23,971 nucleotides of DNA from Treponema sp. (lineage in GTDB: Bacteria > Spirochaetota > Spirochaetia > Treponematales > Treponemataceae), in NCBI GenBank assembly GCA_024691105.1, contig JAILNY010000132.1, positions 1-23,971 on the forward strand. The letters are read 5' to 3'. Positions 1 through 7,745 of the stretch are shown here, piece after piece. The notes under the pieces are model-generated. The model was not told the DNA's origin. It did not search any database and saw only the letters and a list, made by a program, of their open reading frames with translations. Position numbers and translations under genes: made by a program. Position 1 is the stretch's first letter. Each line of letters starts with the position of its first letter.

Positions 1-206
1 CTGCAAAAGAGACTCAAGACTATGAACGCAATCAATGGAAGATTCGAGAGGAATATTCTGAAAAGATTGCCCGTGATAATGGCTGCAAAGTTATAGAACT
101 TAGTGAACAGGAATATAAAGAATTTCAAAATGCTATGGAGCCGGTTTATAAAAAGCATGGTGGTCCATATATGGATATAATTAATGCAATCAGAAATACA
201 AACTGA
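1..206 (+). CDS. dctP: TRAP transporter solute-binding protein, C-terminal end (partial)
   Basis: Only the last 67 residues are in the window; the reading frame opens at base 3 and stops with TGA at 204-206. The visible part ends in a pattern typical of the DctP family: a helix with FQNAMEPVYKKHGG, then a short amphipathic end (DIINAIRNTN). Such proteins bind an organic acid or similar solute in the periplasm and deliver it to a DctQ/DctM membrane pair. No DctQ or DctM gene follows, so those genes must lie upstream or elsewhere. The 175 bases between this stop and the next likely start are A-rich and hold no clear terminator. A short C-terminal fragment gives family-level confidence only; the substrate cannot be told. 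Confidence 0.75.
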   Translation, partial: AKETQDYERNQWKIREEYSEKIARDNGCKVIELSEQEYKEFQNAMEPVYKKHGGPYMDIINAIRNTN

Positions 207-381
207 CATTCTGATTAAAGAGCAGGAAAAAAATACGAAAAACGATGCAAAAAAAATCCTTTAAAAATCCTCACTTATATAATAAAATATAAGGTAATCA
301 TTTGAGTAACTTTAATCATAATTGTTTTAAAGTTTCTCAAAAATAATGCGGAAATTCAGTAATTCCCGCTTCGAGGTCAGG

Positions 382-2100
382 ATGAATATAGCAGAGATCC
401 AGGAACAGATTCGACAGTACAGCCAGAAGACAGAAGACATTTTTATGAATCTTGCAGAAAGATTTCCTCAGTTGCTTAATAAGGACGAGGGATCTGCGAT
501 GGCTACATTCCTTGAAATGTTTACAAGTCTTGACCGTATGAATAATGAGAATTCAAAAAACGAAGGTGATTTTTTTACCGGATATGATAAAAAGTATGCA
601 GCGCTATTTGAATCGTTGAATAAAAAAATAGAAGACCTTACTCATGTAAATGAGAACGTAAAAAAAATTACAGAAAATTCTGAAGAAATGGAACTTATTG
701 CGTTAAATGCAATGGTTATTTCTATTAAGTCCGGTGAACGTGGTCGCGCATTCAGTAGTATTACAGAAAGCTTAAAACAGCTTTCTACTGATATGAATAT
801 TTACTCGAACAAGCTTCTTGAAGAAGAAGAACTTCTTTTAAAACAGATAAGCGGGCTTAAAGATGTATTTAACGGAATTATGTCTGCTCAGAAAAAGCTT
901 TCGAGTGCGGGAACAAGTTCTTCTACGGATGTGTCAGATTTGATTGAGCGTGCGTCAGGTCCGCTGCAGGATATAAAGTCTATAATTAATTCAGTTTATA
1001 TTCCGATTCAACGAGCAATGGAAGGTTTGCAGCTTCAGGATATTGTACGTCAGGCAATGGATCATATTCTTTTGTGTTTTGATGAATGTTCTAAGCTTGA
1101 ACATTCTGATGGAACAAACGAAAAATCTCTTGATAACATTACTTTCAATATTGATCTCTTAAAACTTTCTTCTTCTGTTCTTGATGACATCTGTAAGAAT
1201 ATAAAAAAGAGTATCGATATTTTTAAGAATAACTGGGATTCTGTAACCAGCACGTTAAATAATGTCGAGCCAAAACGTTCAGAATATATAAGCCGTTTTC
1301 TTGATAGACATAGTGCAAGCCAGGACAATATTCAGCTTAGAATGGAAAAAATATCAGAAGAGTTTACGGGGATTCTGGAAGAGTTTGGAGCATATCAGGC
1401 AAGTCAGAAAAATCTGGACCGGGATTGTGGAATTATTACAGAACGTGCGCTCCAGATGTATGCGGTCTTTGAAGCACTTAAACCGATTATTGCGCGTCTT
1501 CATCACGTTCGTATTTTGCAGCAGATTGAAGTTGCAAAAAACCCTGCAATTTCTGCTGTAAAGGATTCTGTAATTGATATGGATAATCTTATTTCTTCTG
1601 CAAATGAGTCTCTTGATCAGATGCAGGATATGCTGTCTGTTTTTATTACAAGTATAAAATCTCTGCTTGAGGAATTTACAAAAAACAGTAGAGAAGATTC
1701 TCTTGAGATGAATAAAATTAGAATTGCAAAAAATTCTTTTGTGTCTGAGTTTAGAAATGTTCAGACAGAACTATCTTCTATGCTTAATTCCTTCAGCGTG
1801 TTCCCGCAGGGCTTTGAACAGCATTGTGCAATTGTAAAAAATAAGCTTGATGAACTTGCAGAAATTTATGACAGCCTTGAAAATCTGATTGCACAGCTTG
1901 GTGATGAAGAAGTTAAGTTAAACGGAAAAAAACAGGAACTTATGTCAACGCTTGGCGTTGATTCGTGGGAGTTAAAAGATGATAGACTTAAGGAGCTGAT
2001 AAATCATTTTACGATTGCAGCTCATAAACAGGAAGCCGGTCAGATTGGAAATTTCGGAGTGGAGAACGGAGCAGAAGTTGGAGAGATAACTTTCTTCTGA
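382..2100 (+). CDS. Soluble chemoreceptor-like coiled-coil protein
   Basis: This is a 572-residue, almost entirely helical protein with no signal peptide or membrane segment, so it should be cytoplasmic. An ATG at 346 is possible, but the ATG at 382 is preferred because GAGG lies 5 bases before it. Residues about 103-135 resemble the hairpin tip of methyl-accepting chemotaxis proteins (ELIALNAM, then SGERGRAF at about 117-124). The Glu-Ala-Ala-Arg of the usual NAAIEAARAGE tip is not kept; it reads Ile-Ser-Ile-Lys here. Residues 216-229 read LQLQDIVRQAMDHI, a D-x3-Q helix (D220, Q224) like the active-site pattern of CheZ-type phosphatases. A second weak tip-like stretch is HHVRILQQIEVAK near 385. 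cheD starts 13 bases downstream, so the two are probably co-transcribed. A role in chemotaxis signalling is likely; whether it acts as receptor, adaptor or phosphatase is not settled. Confidence 0.7.
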   Translation: MNIAEIQEQIRQYSQKTEDIFMNLAERFPQLLNKDEGSAMATFLEMFTSLDRMNNENSKNEGDFFTGYDKKYAALFESLNKKIEDLTHVNENVKKITENSEEMELIALNAMVISIKSGERGRAFSSITESLKQLSTDMNIYSNKLLEEEELLLKQISGLKDVFNGIMSAQKKLSSAGTSSSTDVSDLIERASGPLQDIKSIINSVYIPIQRAMEGLQLQDIVRQAMDHILLCFDECSKLEHSDGTNEKSLDNITFNIDLLKLSSSVLDDICKNIKKSIDIFKNNWDSVTSTLNNVEPKRSEYISRFLDRHSASQDNIQLRMEKISEEFTGILEEFGAYQASQKNLDRDCGIITERALQMYAVFEALKPIIARLHHVRILQQIEVAKNPAISAVKDSVIDMDNLISSANESLDQMQDMLSVFITSIKSLLEEFTKNSREDSLEMNKIRIAKNSFVSEFRNVQTELSSMLNSFSVFPQGFEQHCAIVKNKLDELAEIYDSLENLIAQLGDEEVKLNGKKQELMSTLGVDSWELKDDRLKELINHFTIAAHKQEAGQIGNFGVENGAEVGEITFF

Positions 2101-2113
2101 TTCCACAAAAAAA

Positions 2114-2620
2114 ATGAACACATTTTATGACAACTCATTTAAAAAGAAAATCGTAACGATACATCCCGGTGAGTTTTATGTCTCTGATAAAGATGAATTA
2201 ATTTCTACTGTCCTTGGTTCGTGTGTAGCTGTTGTTTTGTTTGACTCGGTGAATTTAATTGGCGGAATGAATCATTTTATGCTGCCAAGACGATCTCTTT
2301 CTGATGCAAAGGACATTATTAAAGAACCGATTACGCGTTTTGGTGATCATGCGATAAGGGCTTTGATTAAAGAAATGGTTAAGCAGGGCGCTGAAAAGGC
2401 CAATCTTAAGGCAAAGGTTTTTGGCGGAAGTAATGTCTTTAATTTAGAAGAATCAAATACAAGAAAAAATGTCGGTGAATCAAACGTAGTTTTTGCGCAT
2501 GAATATCTTGAGTGGTTAAGGATTCCTGTGGTGGCCGAAGACTGCGGCGGTTTAAATTCTCGAAAGATTTATTTTAGTCCGACAACTTTCAAAGTCCTGA
2601 TGAAGCGAATTCAGGGGTAG
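2114..2620 (+). CDS. cheD: CheD, chemoreceptor glutamine deamidase
   Basis: This 168-residue protein has the full length and landmarks of CheD, which deamidates glutamines in chemoreceptors and can interact with CheC-type phosphatases. The catalytic Cys is C37 in STVLGSCVAVVLFD, and the partner His is H54 in GGMNHFMLP. Ser31/Thr32 lie where the family's active-site Thr is expected. Also typical are the N-terminal HPGE motif and the KVFGGSNVF segment. It follows the receptor-like gene by 13 bases with no good ribosome binding site, so coupled translation is plausible. A natural substrate would be receptors, perhaps including the soluble neighbour. The gene converges on the ATPase gene with only 9 bases between stops. 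Confidence 0.93.
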   Translation: MNTFYDNSFKKKIVTIHPGEFYVSDKDELISTVLGSCVAVVLFDSVNLIGGMNHFMLPRRSLSDAKDIIKEPITRFGDHAIRALIKEMVKQGAEKANLKAKVFGGSNVFNLEESNTRKNVGESNVVFAHEYLEWLRIPVVAEDCGGLNSRKIYFSPTTFKVLMKRIQG

Positions 2621-2629
2621 CGAGAGCGT

Positions 2630-3643
2630 TTACTGAAGCGATGAAAATTCTGTATTAAGTTCTTCGATGTCGCTTGTTTCTGACGCTTCGTTGCCGTTAG
2701 TTCCCGGTGGAATTACCTCGGTGTCTTCAAGATTTTCGTTGTACTGATAGGTGTGGAGCATGATTCGTTCTGCCGCCGCGTTTAACTGTTTAATAAACGG
2801 GTTCTGTGGGCTGGACAGCGCGACCGGAACTCGCGTTGCAACCGCGAGTTCTATGGAATTATCGCGTGGAGTAAAACCGACAAAGTCTAAGGCAATGTTT
2901 AATTTATTCCATACAAGCGAGCGAAGGCGTTTGGCCATCTCAAGGTCTTGTGAAGATTTTCCCATATTTAAAATGACTTGCGGGCGGTATTTGGCAAGCT
3001 CGCTTCGGGCGCGCTGTCCAGACTCAGGAAACTGAGCGCAGATTTCGTCAACAAGTGCTACGTAAGAGCTTTCGGCTCCGGCCTGACTGCTTTTGATGTA
3101 GTTTTCGATAAGGGCGCGCTCAGGCGATTTTGCTTTAAATTGACGGCTTAAAAAGCGGTACGCGGCGGCTTTTAAGAAGGAGTAGGCGTTAAGAACTGAG
3201 GTCAGTTCGGGGCTTGTGACTAAAAGCGAGTTGTAGGTTAAAAGATAAATATCGAGCGTATTGTAGGTTGTTCCGCCGCCCAAGTCTAAGACTGCGTAGT
3301 CGGCATCGAGAGATTCAATTTCTTTGATGAGTTTTCGTTTGATAAAATAGCCCATGTTGGCAGTTCCCGGAAAGAGACAGTCACCTGCAATAAATGTAAG
3401 GTTTGGAACATTGGTCGGCTGCATAAGCGGTTCAAGCGAAGATTCCTGTTTGTAGATAAAATTCCCTAAGCCCGCGTGATTGTTTTTAAGGCCGAGCAGG
3501 GTATGGAGGTTTGCACCGCCAAGATCAAAATCCATGAGAACAACTTTTTTTCCTTTTTGTGCAAGCAGGATCGAAAGGTTTACTGCGATGGCACTTTTTC
3601 CAACGCCGCCTTTTCCACTTGCGATAGGCAGAATGTTTACCAT
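2630..3643 (-). CDS. MinD/ParA-family ATPase, FlhG-like
   Basis: This 337-residue protein is a deviant Walker A P-loop ATPase of the MinD/ParA/FlhG type. The N-terminus carries GKGGVGKS at residues 10-17 with the signature lysine K11. The switch I region is DFDLGGANLHTLLG (D40), and Walker B is VLDLGGG around D120. The FDLGGANLH form recalls FlhG/YlxH-like ATPases that set the place or number of flagella or other polar structures. No amphipathic MinD-type C-terminal helix is obvious; the last 35 residues or so are acidic and probably disordered. The start is fixed because the P-loop lies so close to the N-terminus. It is transcribed alone, divergent from the receptor pair and convergent with cheD. 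GC is visibly higher than in the receptor genes. Its partner and cargo are unknown; placing chemoreceptor clusters is one possibility. Confidence 0.85.
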   Translation of the reverse strand: MVNILPIASGKGGVGKSAIAVNLSILLAQKGKKVVLMDFDLGGANLHTLLGLKNNHAGLGNFIYKQESSLEPLMQPTNVPNLTFIAGDCLFPGTANMGYFIKRKLIKEIESLDADYAVLDLGGGTTYNTLDIYLLTYNSLLVTSPELTSVLNAYSFLKAAAYRFLSRQFKAKSPERALIENYIKSSQAGAESSYVALVDEICAQFPESGQRARSELAKYRPQVILNMGKSSQDLEMAKRLRSLVWNKLNIALDFVGFTPRDNSIELAVATRVPVALSSPQNPFIKQLNAAAERIMLHTYQYNENLEDTEVIPPGTNGNEASETSDIEELNTEFSSLQ

Positions 3644-3652
3644 AATAATTAA

Positions 3653-3681
3653 ATTATAAGGGCATTCAGCGCATTTTGCAA
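3653..3681 (-). promoter_or_regulatory. Promoter of the MinD-like ATPase gene
   Basis: On the minus strand TTGCAA (3681-3676), a 17-base spacer and TATAAT (3658-3653) form a near-consensus sigma-70 promoter. Only 9 bases separate the -10 box from the ATG at 3643, so transcription should begin about 3 bases before the start codon. No ribosome binding site fits, so the mRNA would be leaderless or nearly so. Confidence 0.75.
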
Positions 3682-3715
3682 ATTAAGTTCTGCAGGGGTG
3701 AACTTAATTTTGCAA
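3676..3715. promoter_or_regulatory. Inverted repeat joining two divergent -35 boxes (candidate operator)
   Basis: TTGCAAATTAAGTTC (3676-3690) and GAACTTAATTTTGCAA (3700-3715) are inverted copies separated by 9 bases (TGCAGGGGT). AATTAAGTTC/GAACTTAATT is perfect over 10 bp, and the TTGCAA ends match if one extra base is allowed. The TTGCAA ends are the -35 boxes of both flanking promoters, so a dimeric regulator bound here could control both genes at once. No regulator gene is adjacent. Confidence 0.6.
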
Positions 3716-3738
3716 ATATTCACTATATAGAGTATAAT
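3710..3738 (+). promoter_or_regulatory. Promoter of the tandem cyclase-like receptor genes
   Basis: TTGCAA (3710-3715), 17 bases and a perfect TATAAT (3733-3738). Eleven bases separate the -10 box from the ATG at 3750, so the expected transcript starts about 4-5 bases before the codon, with no room for a Shine-Dalgarno site. It mirrors the opposing promoter around 3695.5. Confidence 0.78.
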
Positions 3739-3749
3739 TTTAATATTAT

Positions 3750-5660
3750 ATGAAGAAGAGAGTTTTTCTGATTTTTATATTGTTTTCTCTTTTTGCAGTT
3801 CAATTTGCGGGTGCTGTAGAGCATTCAGGAATTTATCTTAGTAATCCAAATTTTCCGGAAAGCGGTTATGTAGAAATTGATGGAAAGTGGGATTATTTTG
3901 ACAGCCGTTACATAAGTCCAAAGGTTTTTTATCGTGATGGCTTTGTTCGTTCTGCTACGGCAAAAGATTTAAGAGGCGAAGTTGTTACTGCTCCGCATAT
4001 CATAAAATCTAAAAAAGGCTATGCAACTTATCACTGTCTGTTAAGTAATTTAAAACCATTTAAATGTTACTCGATGATGCTTCATAAGGAATTTGTTGTT
4101 TGCACACAAATGTTTGTAAACGGAAAATGTGTATATGATGAAGATAAAATTAAAAGTTATACATCAGACGATAGAGCAATTCTTTATATGCGCTCAGTAG
4201 ATTTTACTGCAGACAGACAGGGGTATGCAGACCTTGTTTTTTATGTAAAGAATTATGAGCAGAAAATCGGTGGACTTGTTTATATTCCAAAATTTGCAGA
4301 AGATAAATTTGTTCAAAAAAGCATATTAAATAATATTATAGTTGAAATGCTTGTATCCGGAGTATTTATTATTCTGACAATTTACAATCTTATTATTTTC
4401 TTTTTAAACCGAACTCAAAAGATGTATCTGTGGCTTTCGGCTTTAAGCTTAAATCTTTTGTTTGTAACGTGTACGCTTGATTTTAGTTTAATCGGATATT
4501 TTAGATCTGTAATTTCTGTTGCAGCAAATTTAAAACTTAATTTGTTTTTTCTTGGAATGATAATTCCTTTGTATAATCTTTATGCTGTTAATTTGTATGA
4601 CATTAAATTAAAGTTGAATGCATTTGTGCTTACAATAGATTTCGCAGTTCCGTTATTAGTTCTTTTTCTTCCTGTGGAAATCGTAAGTAATCTTGTTTTG
4701 ACTTTTATGTGCATTACTTATGCGGCTTCGTTGTATTTGTGTGTGATAATTGCTAAACGGCGTACGACAAGTGGAAATATTGCTGTTCCAAATATTGTTA
4801 TGATTATTGTTATGCTTATAACTGCAGCCTATGGTCTTTCTGGACTGATTTACCCGCAAAAGCAGGATGGCATTGTGACGTTTAAGATTGCAATTATGAT
4901 GTTTGCTTTTATGCAGTCTGTTATTGCAGGGATAAAGCGTAATTCTATGGCAAAACAAATCAGGGCAAATCTTGCTAAATATGAACGTCTGAATGCTTCG
5001 TATCTTAGATATATTCCAACACAGGTTTTAAATTTTCTTCAGATTGAAAATTCTAAAAACGTTGCACCGGGGGATAATGCAATCTGCGATGCAATGATTT
5101 TAGTTACGTCGATAAAAAAATTTGGTGAGCTGTGTGAATCTGTAAGTACAGAAACGATTTACGATCTTTTGCGACGTTACTATGATGTTGCAGCACCTGT
5201 TGTCCGTGAGTATGGTGGTTACATATGTAAGTATGCAAATGATGAAATGATCGTCGTTTTTACGGACTTAAAGGATATTGCCTGTCAGTGTGCAATTGAG
5301 CTTCAAAAGAGAATGGGCGAAGTAAAAAAAGCGATGAATATCGCTAAGATAAAATTTGAAGGCTTGCAGTCTGCTGTTCATTGTGGAAAAATTTCGATTG
5401 GCTTTATGGGGAATAATCTTCATGTAAATGCATCTGTATGTTCAAAGGAAATTATTCAGGCAACGAGAATATGTGAGATTAATGATAAAATAAATTCCCG
5501 TATCCTTGTGTCAGAAAAGGCATTGAATTATTGCCGCACATATACGGATTGTCTTTTTGACGGCTTTGTTGAAGAAATAGATGGAGAAAAAACTGTTCTA
5601 TACAGGGTACGCTCTTTTGAAGATGCACAGTATGACTTTAGTGTCGGGGAGCTTGGATGA
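3750..5660 (+). CDS. 7TM receptor with degenerate class III cyclase domain (first of pair)
   Basis: This 636-residue membrane protein has a signal peptide (1-22, ending FAGA), a periplasmic beta-rich sensor domain (about 25-185), about seven membrane helices (about 190-405) and a C-terminal class III nucleotidyl cyclase-like domain (about 420-620). The architecture resembles the 7TMR-DISM family, whose periplasmic part is thought to bind ligands such as carbohydrates. In the cyclase domain, Ser454 (VTSIKKFG) stands where the first metal Asp is expected. The second metal Asp (D498, in KYANDE) and the base-binding Lys (K494) remain. The transition-state Asn position is Ile569, while Arg573 is kept. 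Catalysis is therefore doubtful unless a partner supplies residues. The start is fixed by the signal peptide, although there is no ribosome binding site. The stop overlaps the next start by ATGA, implying translational coupling. The ligand is unknown. Confidence 0.8.
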   Translation: MKKRVFLIFILFSLFAVQFAGAVEHSGIYLSNPNFPESGYVEIDGKWDYFDSRYISPKVFYRDGFVRSATAKDLRGEVVTAPHIIKSKKGYATYHCLLSNLKPFKCYSMMLHKEFVVCTQMFVNGKCVYDEDKIKSYTSDDRAILYMRSVDFTADRQGYADLVFYVKNYEQKIGGLVYIPKFAEDKFVQKSILNNIIVEMLVSGVFIILTIYNLIIFFLNRTQKMYLWLSALSLNLLFVTCTLDFSLIGYFRSVISVAANLKLNLFFLGMIIPLYNLYAVNLYDIKLKLNAFVLTIDFAVPLLVLFLPVEIVSNLVLTFMCITYAASLYLCVIIAKRRTTSGNIAVPNIVMIIVMLITAAYGLSGLIYPQKQDGIVTFKIAIMMFAFMQSVIAGIKRNSMAKQIRANLAKYERLNASYLRYIPTQVLNFLQIENSKNVAPGDNAICDAMILVTSIKKFGELCESVSTETIYDLLRRYYDVAAPVVREYGGYICKYANDEMIVVFTDLKDIACQCAIELQKRMGEVKKAMNIAKIKFEGLQSAVHCGKISIGFMGNNLHVNASVCSKEIIQATRICEINDKINSRILVSEKALNYCRTYTDCLFDGFVEEIDGEKTVLYRVRSFEDAQYDFSVGELG

Positions 5661-7618
5661 AAAAAATACTTGGCATTTTTGCAACGGTTATTTTTTCTAT
5701 GTTCGCTGTTTTTTCGACAGAGGTCTGGAACGGTGTTGTTCATGTTGTGGATCCGTCGGTGCTTTCAAAAAAGGCAATCGCACTTGATGGTATGTGGGAA
5801 TTTTATCCTGCGCAGGAGTTCAGGTCTTTTAATCGTGAACAGTATGATATGGCCTTTATCAAAGTTCCCGGTTCCTGGCAGGTTGAAGCAAAGAAAAATT
5901 TTCAGTCAAACATTGCCTGTTACCGAATTGAAATAATGGGCTTAAAGCCTTCGACAAAGTATGCAATTTTTTCAAGACGATCACCAAATGTTGCGGCTAA
6001 CTTTTTTTCAGGCGGAAAAAAGATTGCGTCCTACGGTGTTTATTCTGAGCGAGAGGATGTGATGCGGCCGGCTGAGACTCCGGTGTATGCTTATCTTGAG
6101 TCGGATTCGATTGGTTCGATTGAACTTGTGGTTCAGGTTTCAAGTTTTAAAAGCCGGGCATCGGGAATTACTTCTTCTATTTTATTTGCTGAAGAAAAGG
6201 TAATTACAAAGCACTTACGAATGATTGTTGCACAAACAGCATTTTTGATCGGTCTGGTTTTGTTTGGCTTTATTATAAACTTTACTGTGTTTTTTGCAGA
6301 TCGCGATGCAAAAGAAAATATGATTTTATGTGTTTCGTTTTTTGCAATGATATGTCAGCTTTTGACTTATGACTTTAGTATTTTGTCATTCTGTTTTCCG
6401 AATATCCCATATTCTGTAATCAAGCGAGGGCAGGATATTTTTTTGTGGCTTGCACCGCAAATGTTTACGCTTTTTCTTTTAAAGGACACGGCGATAAATC
6501 CAAAAATTCATCTTGCTGATAAAATTATTTTTGGATTTTTTGCATCTCTTGGACTGTTCTTTTTGCTGTTCCCGGTTCAGTATACAAATTTTGCGCGACC
6601 TGCACTCATTCTCGCAAATATGATTTACTACGTTTATGTGGTATTCAGAATGGCCTTTGCCTTTGCGACTCGTCAGATAAAGCTTGGAATATATCTTTTA
6701 CAATACATGATGGTTGGAATTGGGTTTTTTATGGATCTTTTCTTTCCGCATTTTTCGGCAACGCATTTTATTCAGTATGGTCAAATTACAATGATGCTGT
6801 TAATTCTTTCTGCAACCTGCTGGATGGCTTATGCGCATCAGCTTGTTTTTAGCCAGGGTCAAAAAGATGCAACTGTTATAGAAGAAAAAAATATTATCTG
6901 TAGAAAATTCTTTTCGACAGACTTTCTTGCAATGTTTGGTGTAAAGAATCTTGAAGACTTGCAGATTGGTGATTACGGCTTTGTTGAAACAACGATGATG
7001 TATATTCAGCTGGTTGTTGTTAAGCCTGATGGCGAAGAAATTTATCCGCGTGAAGAGTTTGAAACGTGCAGTAAATTTATTAAGTCAATTGCAGATAATG
7101 CGGTTATAAATAACGGAATTATTTCTAACTTCTGGGGTCGAAGCTGCATGATTATGTTCAACGGAAATCCTAACGATGCCCTAAAGTGTGCCAGAAGTAT
7201 TATGAACAGTGTTCAGGAATTGAATGTAATTTCTTCCAGAATCGGAGAACCGTGTGTAATGCTTAGTGCCGGAATCCATACCGGTAAGGTTTTGTTTGGA
7301 ACTGTAGGTGAGCCGACAAGAATTGATTCTGTAATGCTTGGTGACGGTTATGATATTCTCTGTCACATAACAGCGATTGCATTAAAGTACGGAGTTCCGT
7401 TCCTTGTATCAAGCAGCACTATTGATAAAATTACGGGTCAGAGAGCCTGCGCTTTAAAACTGTATCAGAATTCTATAATCACAGCTATGCATGATGAATT
7501 GTTCCTGTATGAATGTTTGGATGAAGATTATGTTTATCAGGATGAACGTGAGGCAAAAGAGGCGATTCATCCGCTTGATTTTAAAGAAGTCGATGAGCTT
7601 GTAAAGTGCTTGTGCTAG
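5657..7618 (+). CDS. 7TM receptor with pseudo-cyclase domain (second of pair)
   Basis: This 653-residue protein has the same layout as its upstream neighbour: signal peptide (1-20), periplasmic domain beginning with a LDGMWEFYP jelly-roll-like strand and VPGSW (about 40-180), seven membrane helices (about 190-405), then a class III cyclase-like domain (about 430-630). Degeneration is further advanced. Gln451 replaces the first metal Asp (MMYIQLVV), Asn491 replaces the base-binding Lys and Arg495 replaces the second metal Asp (NFWGRSCMIMF). The VN-x-A-x-R transition-state motif is not recognisable near DILCHIT. With both metal ligands gone, the domain should be catalytically inactive and may act by dimerising with another cyclase. 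ATG overlaps the upstream stop (ATGA at 5657-5660). The pair probably arose by duplication, though sequence identity between them is low by eye. Confidence 0.8.
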   Translation: MKKILGIFATVIFSMFAVFSTEVWNGVVHVVDPSVLSKKAIALDGMWEFYPAQEFRSFNREQYDMAFIKVPGSWQVEAKKNFQSNIACYRIEIMGLKPSTKYAIFSRRSPNVAANFFSGGKKIASYGVYSEREDVMRPAETPVYAYLESDSIGSIELVVQVSSFKSRASGITSSILFAEEKVITKHLRMIVAQTAFLIGLVLFGFIINFTVFFADRDAKENMILCVSFFAMICQLLTYDFSILSFCFPNIPYSVIKRGQDIFLWLAPQMFTLFLLKDTAINPKIHLADKIIFGFFASLGLFFLLFPVQYTNFARPALILANMIYYVYVVFRMAFAFATRQIKLGIYLLQYMMVGIGFFMDLFFPHFSATHFIQYGQITMMLLILSATCWMAYAHQLVFSQGQKDATVIEEKNIICRKFFSTDFLAMFGVKNLEDLQIGDYGFVETTMMYIQLVVVKPDGEEIYPREEFETCSKFIKSIADNAVINNGIISNFWGRSCMIMFNGNPNDALKCARSIMNSVQELNVISSRIGEPCVMLSAGIHTGKVLFGTVGEPTRIDSVMLGDGYDILCHITAIALKYGVPFLVSSSTIDKITGQRACALKLYQNSIITAMHDELFLYECLDEDYVYQDEREAKEAIHPLDFKEVDELVKCLC

Positions 7619-7666
7619 TGACAAAATACTTAGTCACGCGGCCTCTGTGAACTGCAAAGATTCACG

Positions 7667-7715
7667 ACGATTGCGCAATTTTGGACAAATTGAAAAGTGT
7701 ACAACGATTGCGCAA
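7667..7715. repeat. Direct repeat doublet with palindromic core, upstream of aspS
   Basis: ACGATTGCGCAA occurs exactly at 7667-7678 and 7704-7715, 37 bases apart. Each copy holds the 8-bp palindrome TTGCGCAA. The downstream copy supplies the -35 box of the aspS promoter. A third TTGCGCAA at 23059 lies inside the ygiQ coding region and is probably chance. CAATTT/AAATTG (7676-7692) adds a small inverted repeat. A regulator binding site is possible; no binding protein is suggested by the context. Confidence 0.5.
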
Positions 7716-7736
7716 AATTCTTCATATCGTTAAAAT
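7708..7736 (+). promoter_or_regulatory. Promoter of aspS
   Basis: TTGCGC (7708-7713), a 17-base spacer and TAAAAT (7731-7736). Nine bases separate the -10 box from the ATG at 7746, so the message is expected to be leaderless; no Shine-Dalgarno site precedes the start. The -35 lies inside the second copy of the 12-bp repeat. Confidence 0.7.
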
Positions 7737-7745
7737 ATCTTTACT

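Noticed and set aside
328..354. Possible sigma-28 promoter (TAAA-N15-TGCGGAAA) before the receptor-like gene.
   Set aside because: Only about half of the -10 motif matches, too weak to list, although a flagellar sigma factor would suit the gene.
7617..7635. GTGAC/GTCAC hairpin after the second receptor gene.
   Set aside because: Five-bp stem with a 10-base AT-rich loop and no T-run; not a credible terminator.
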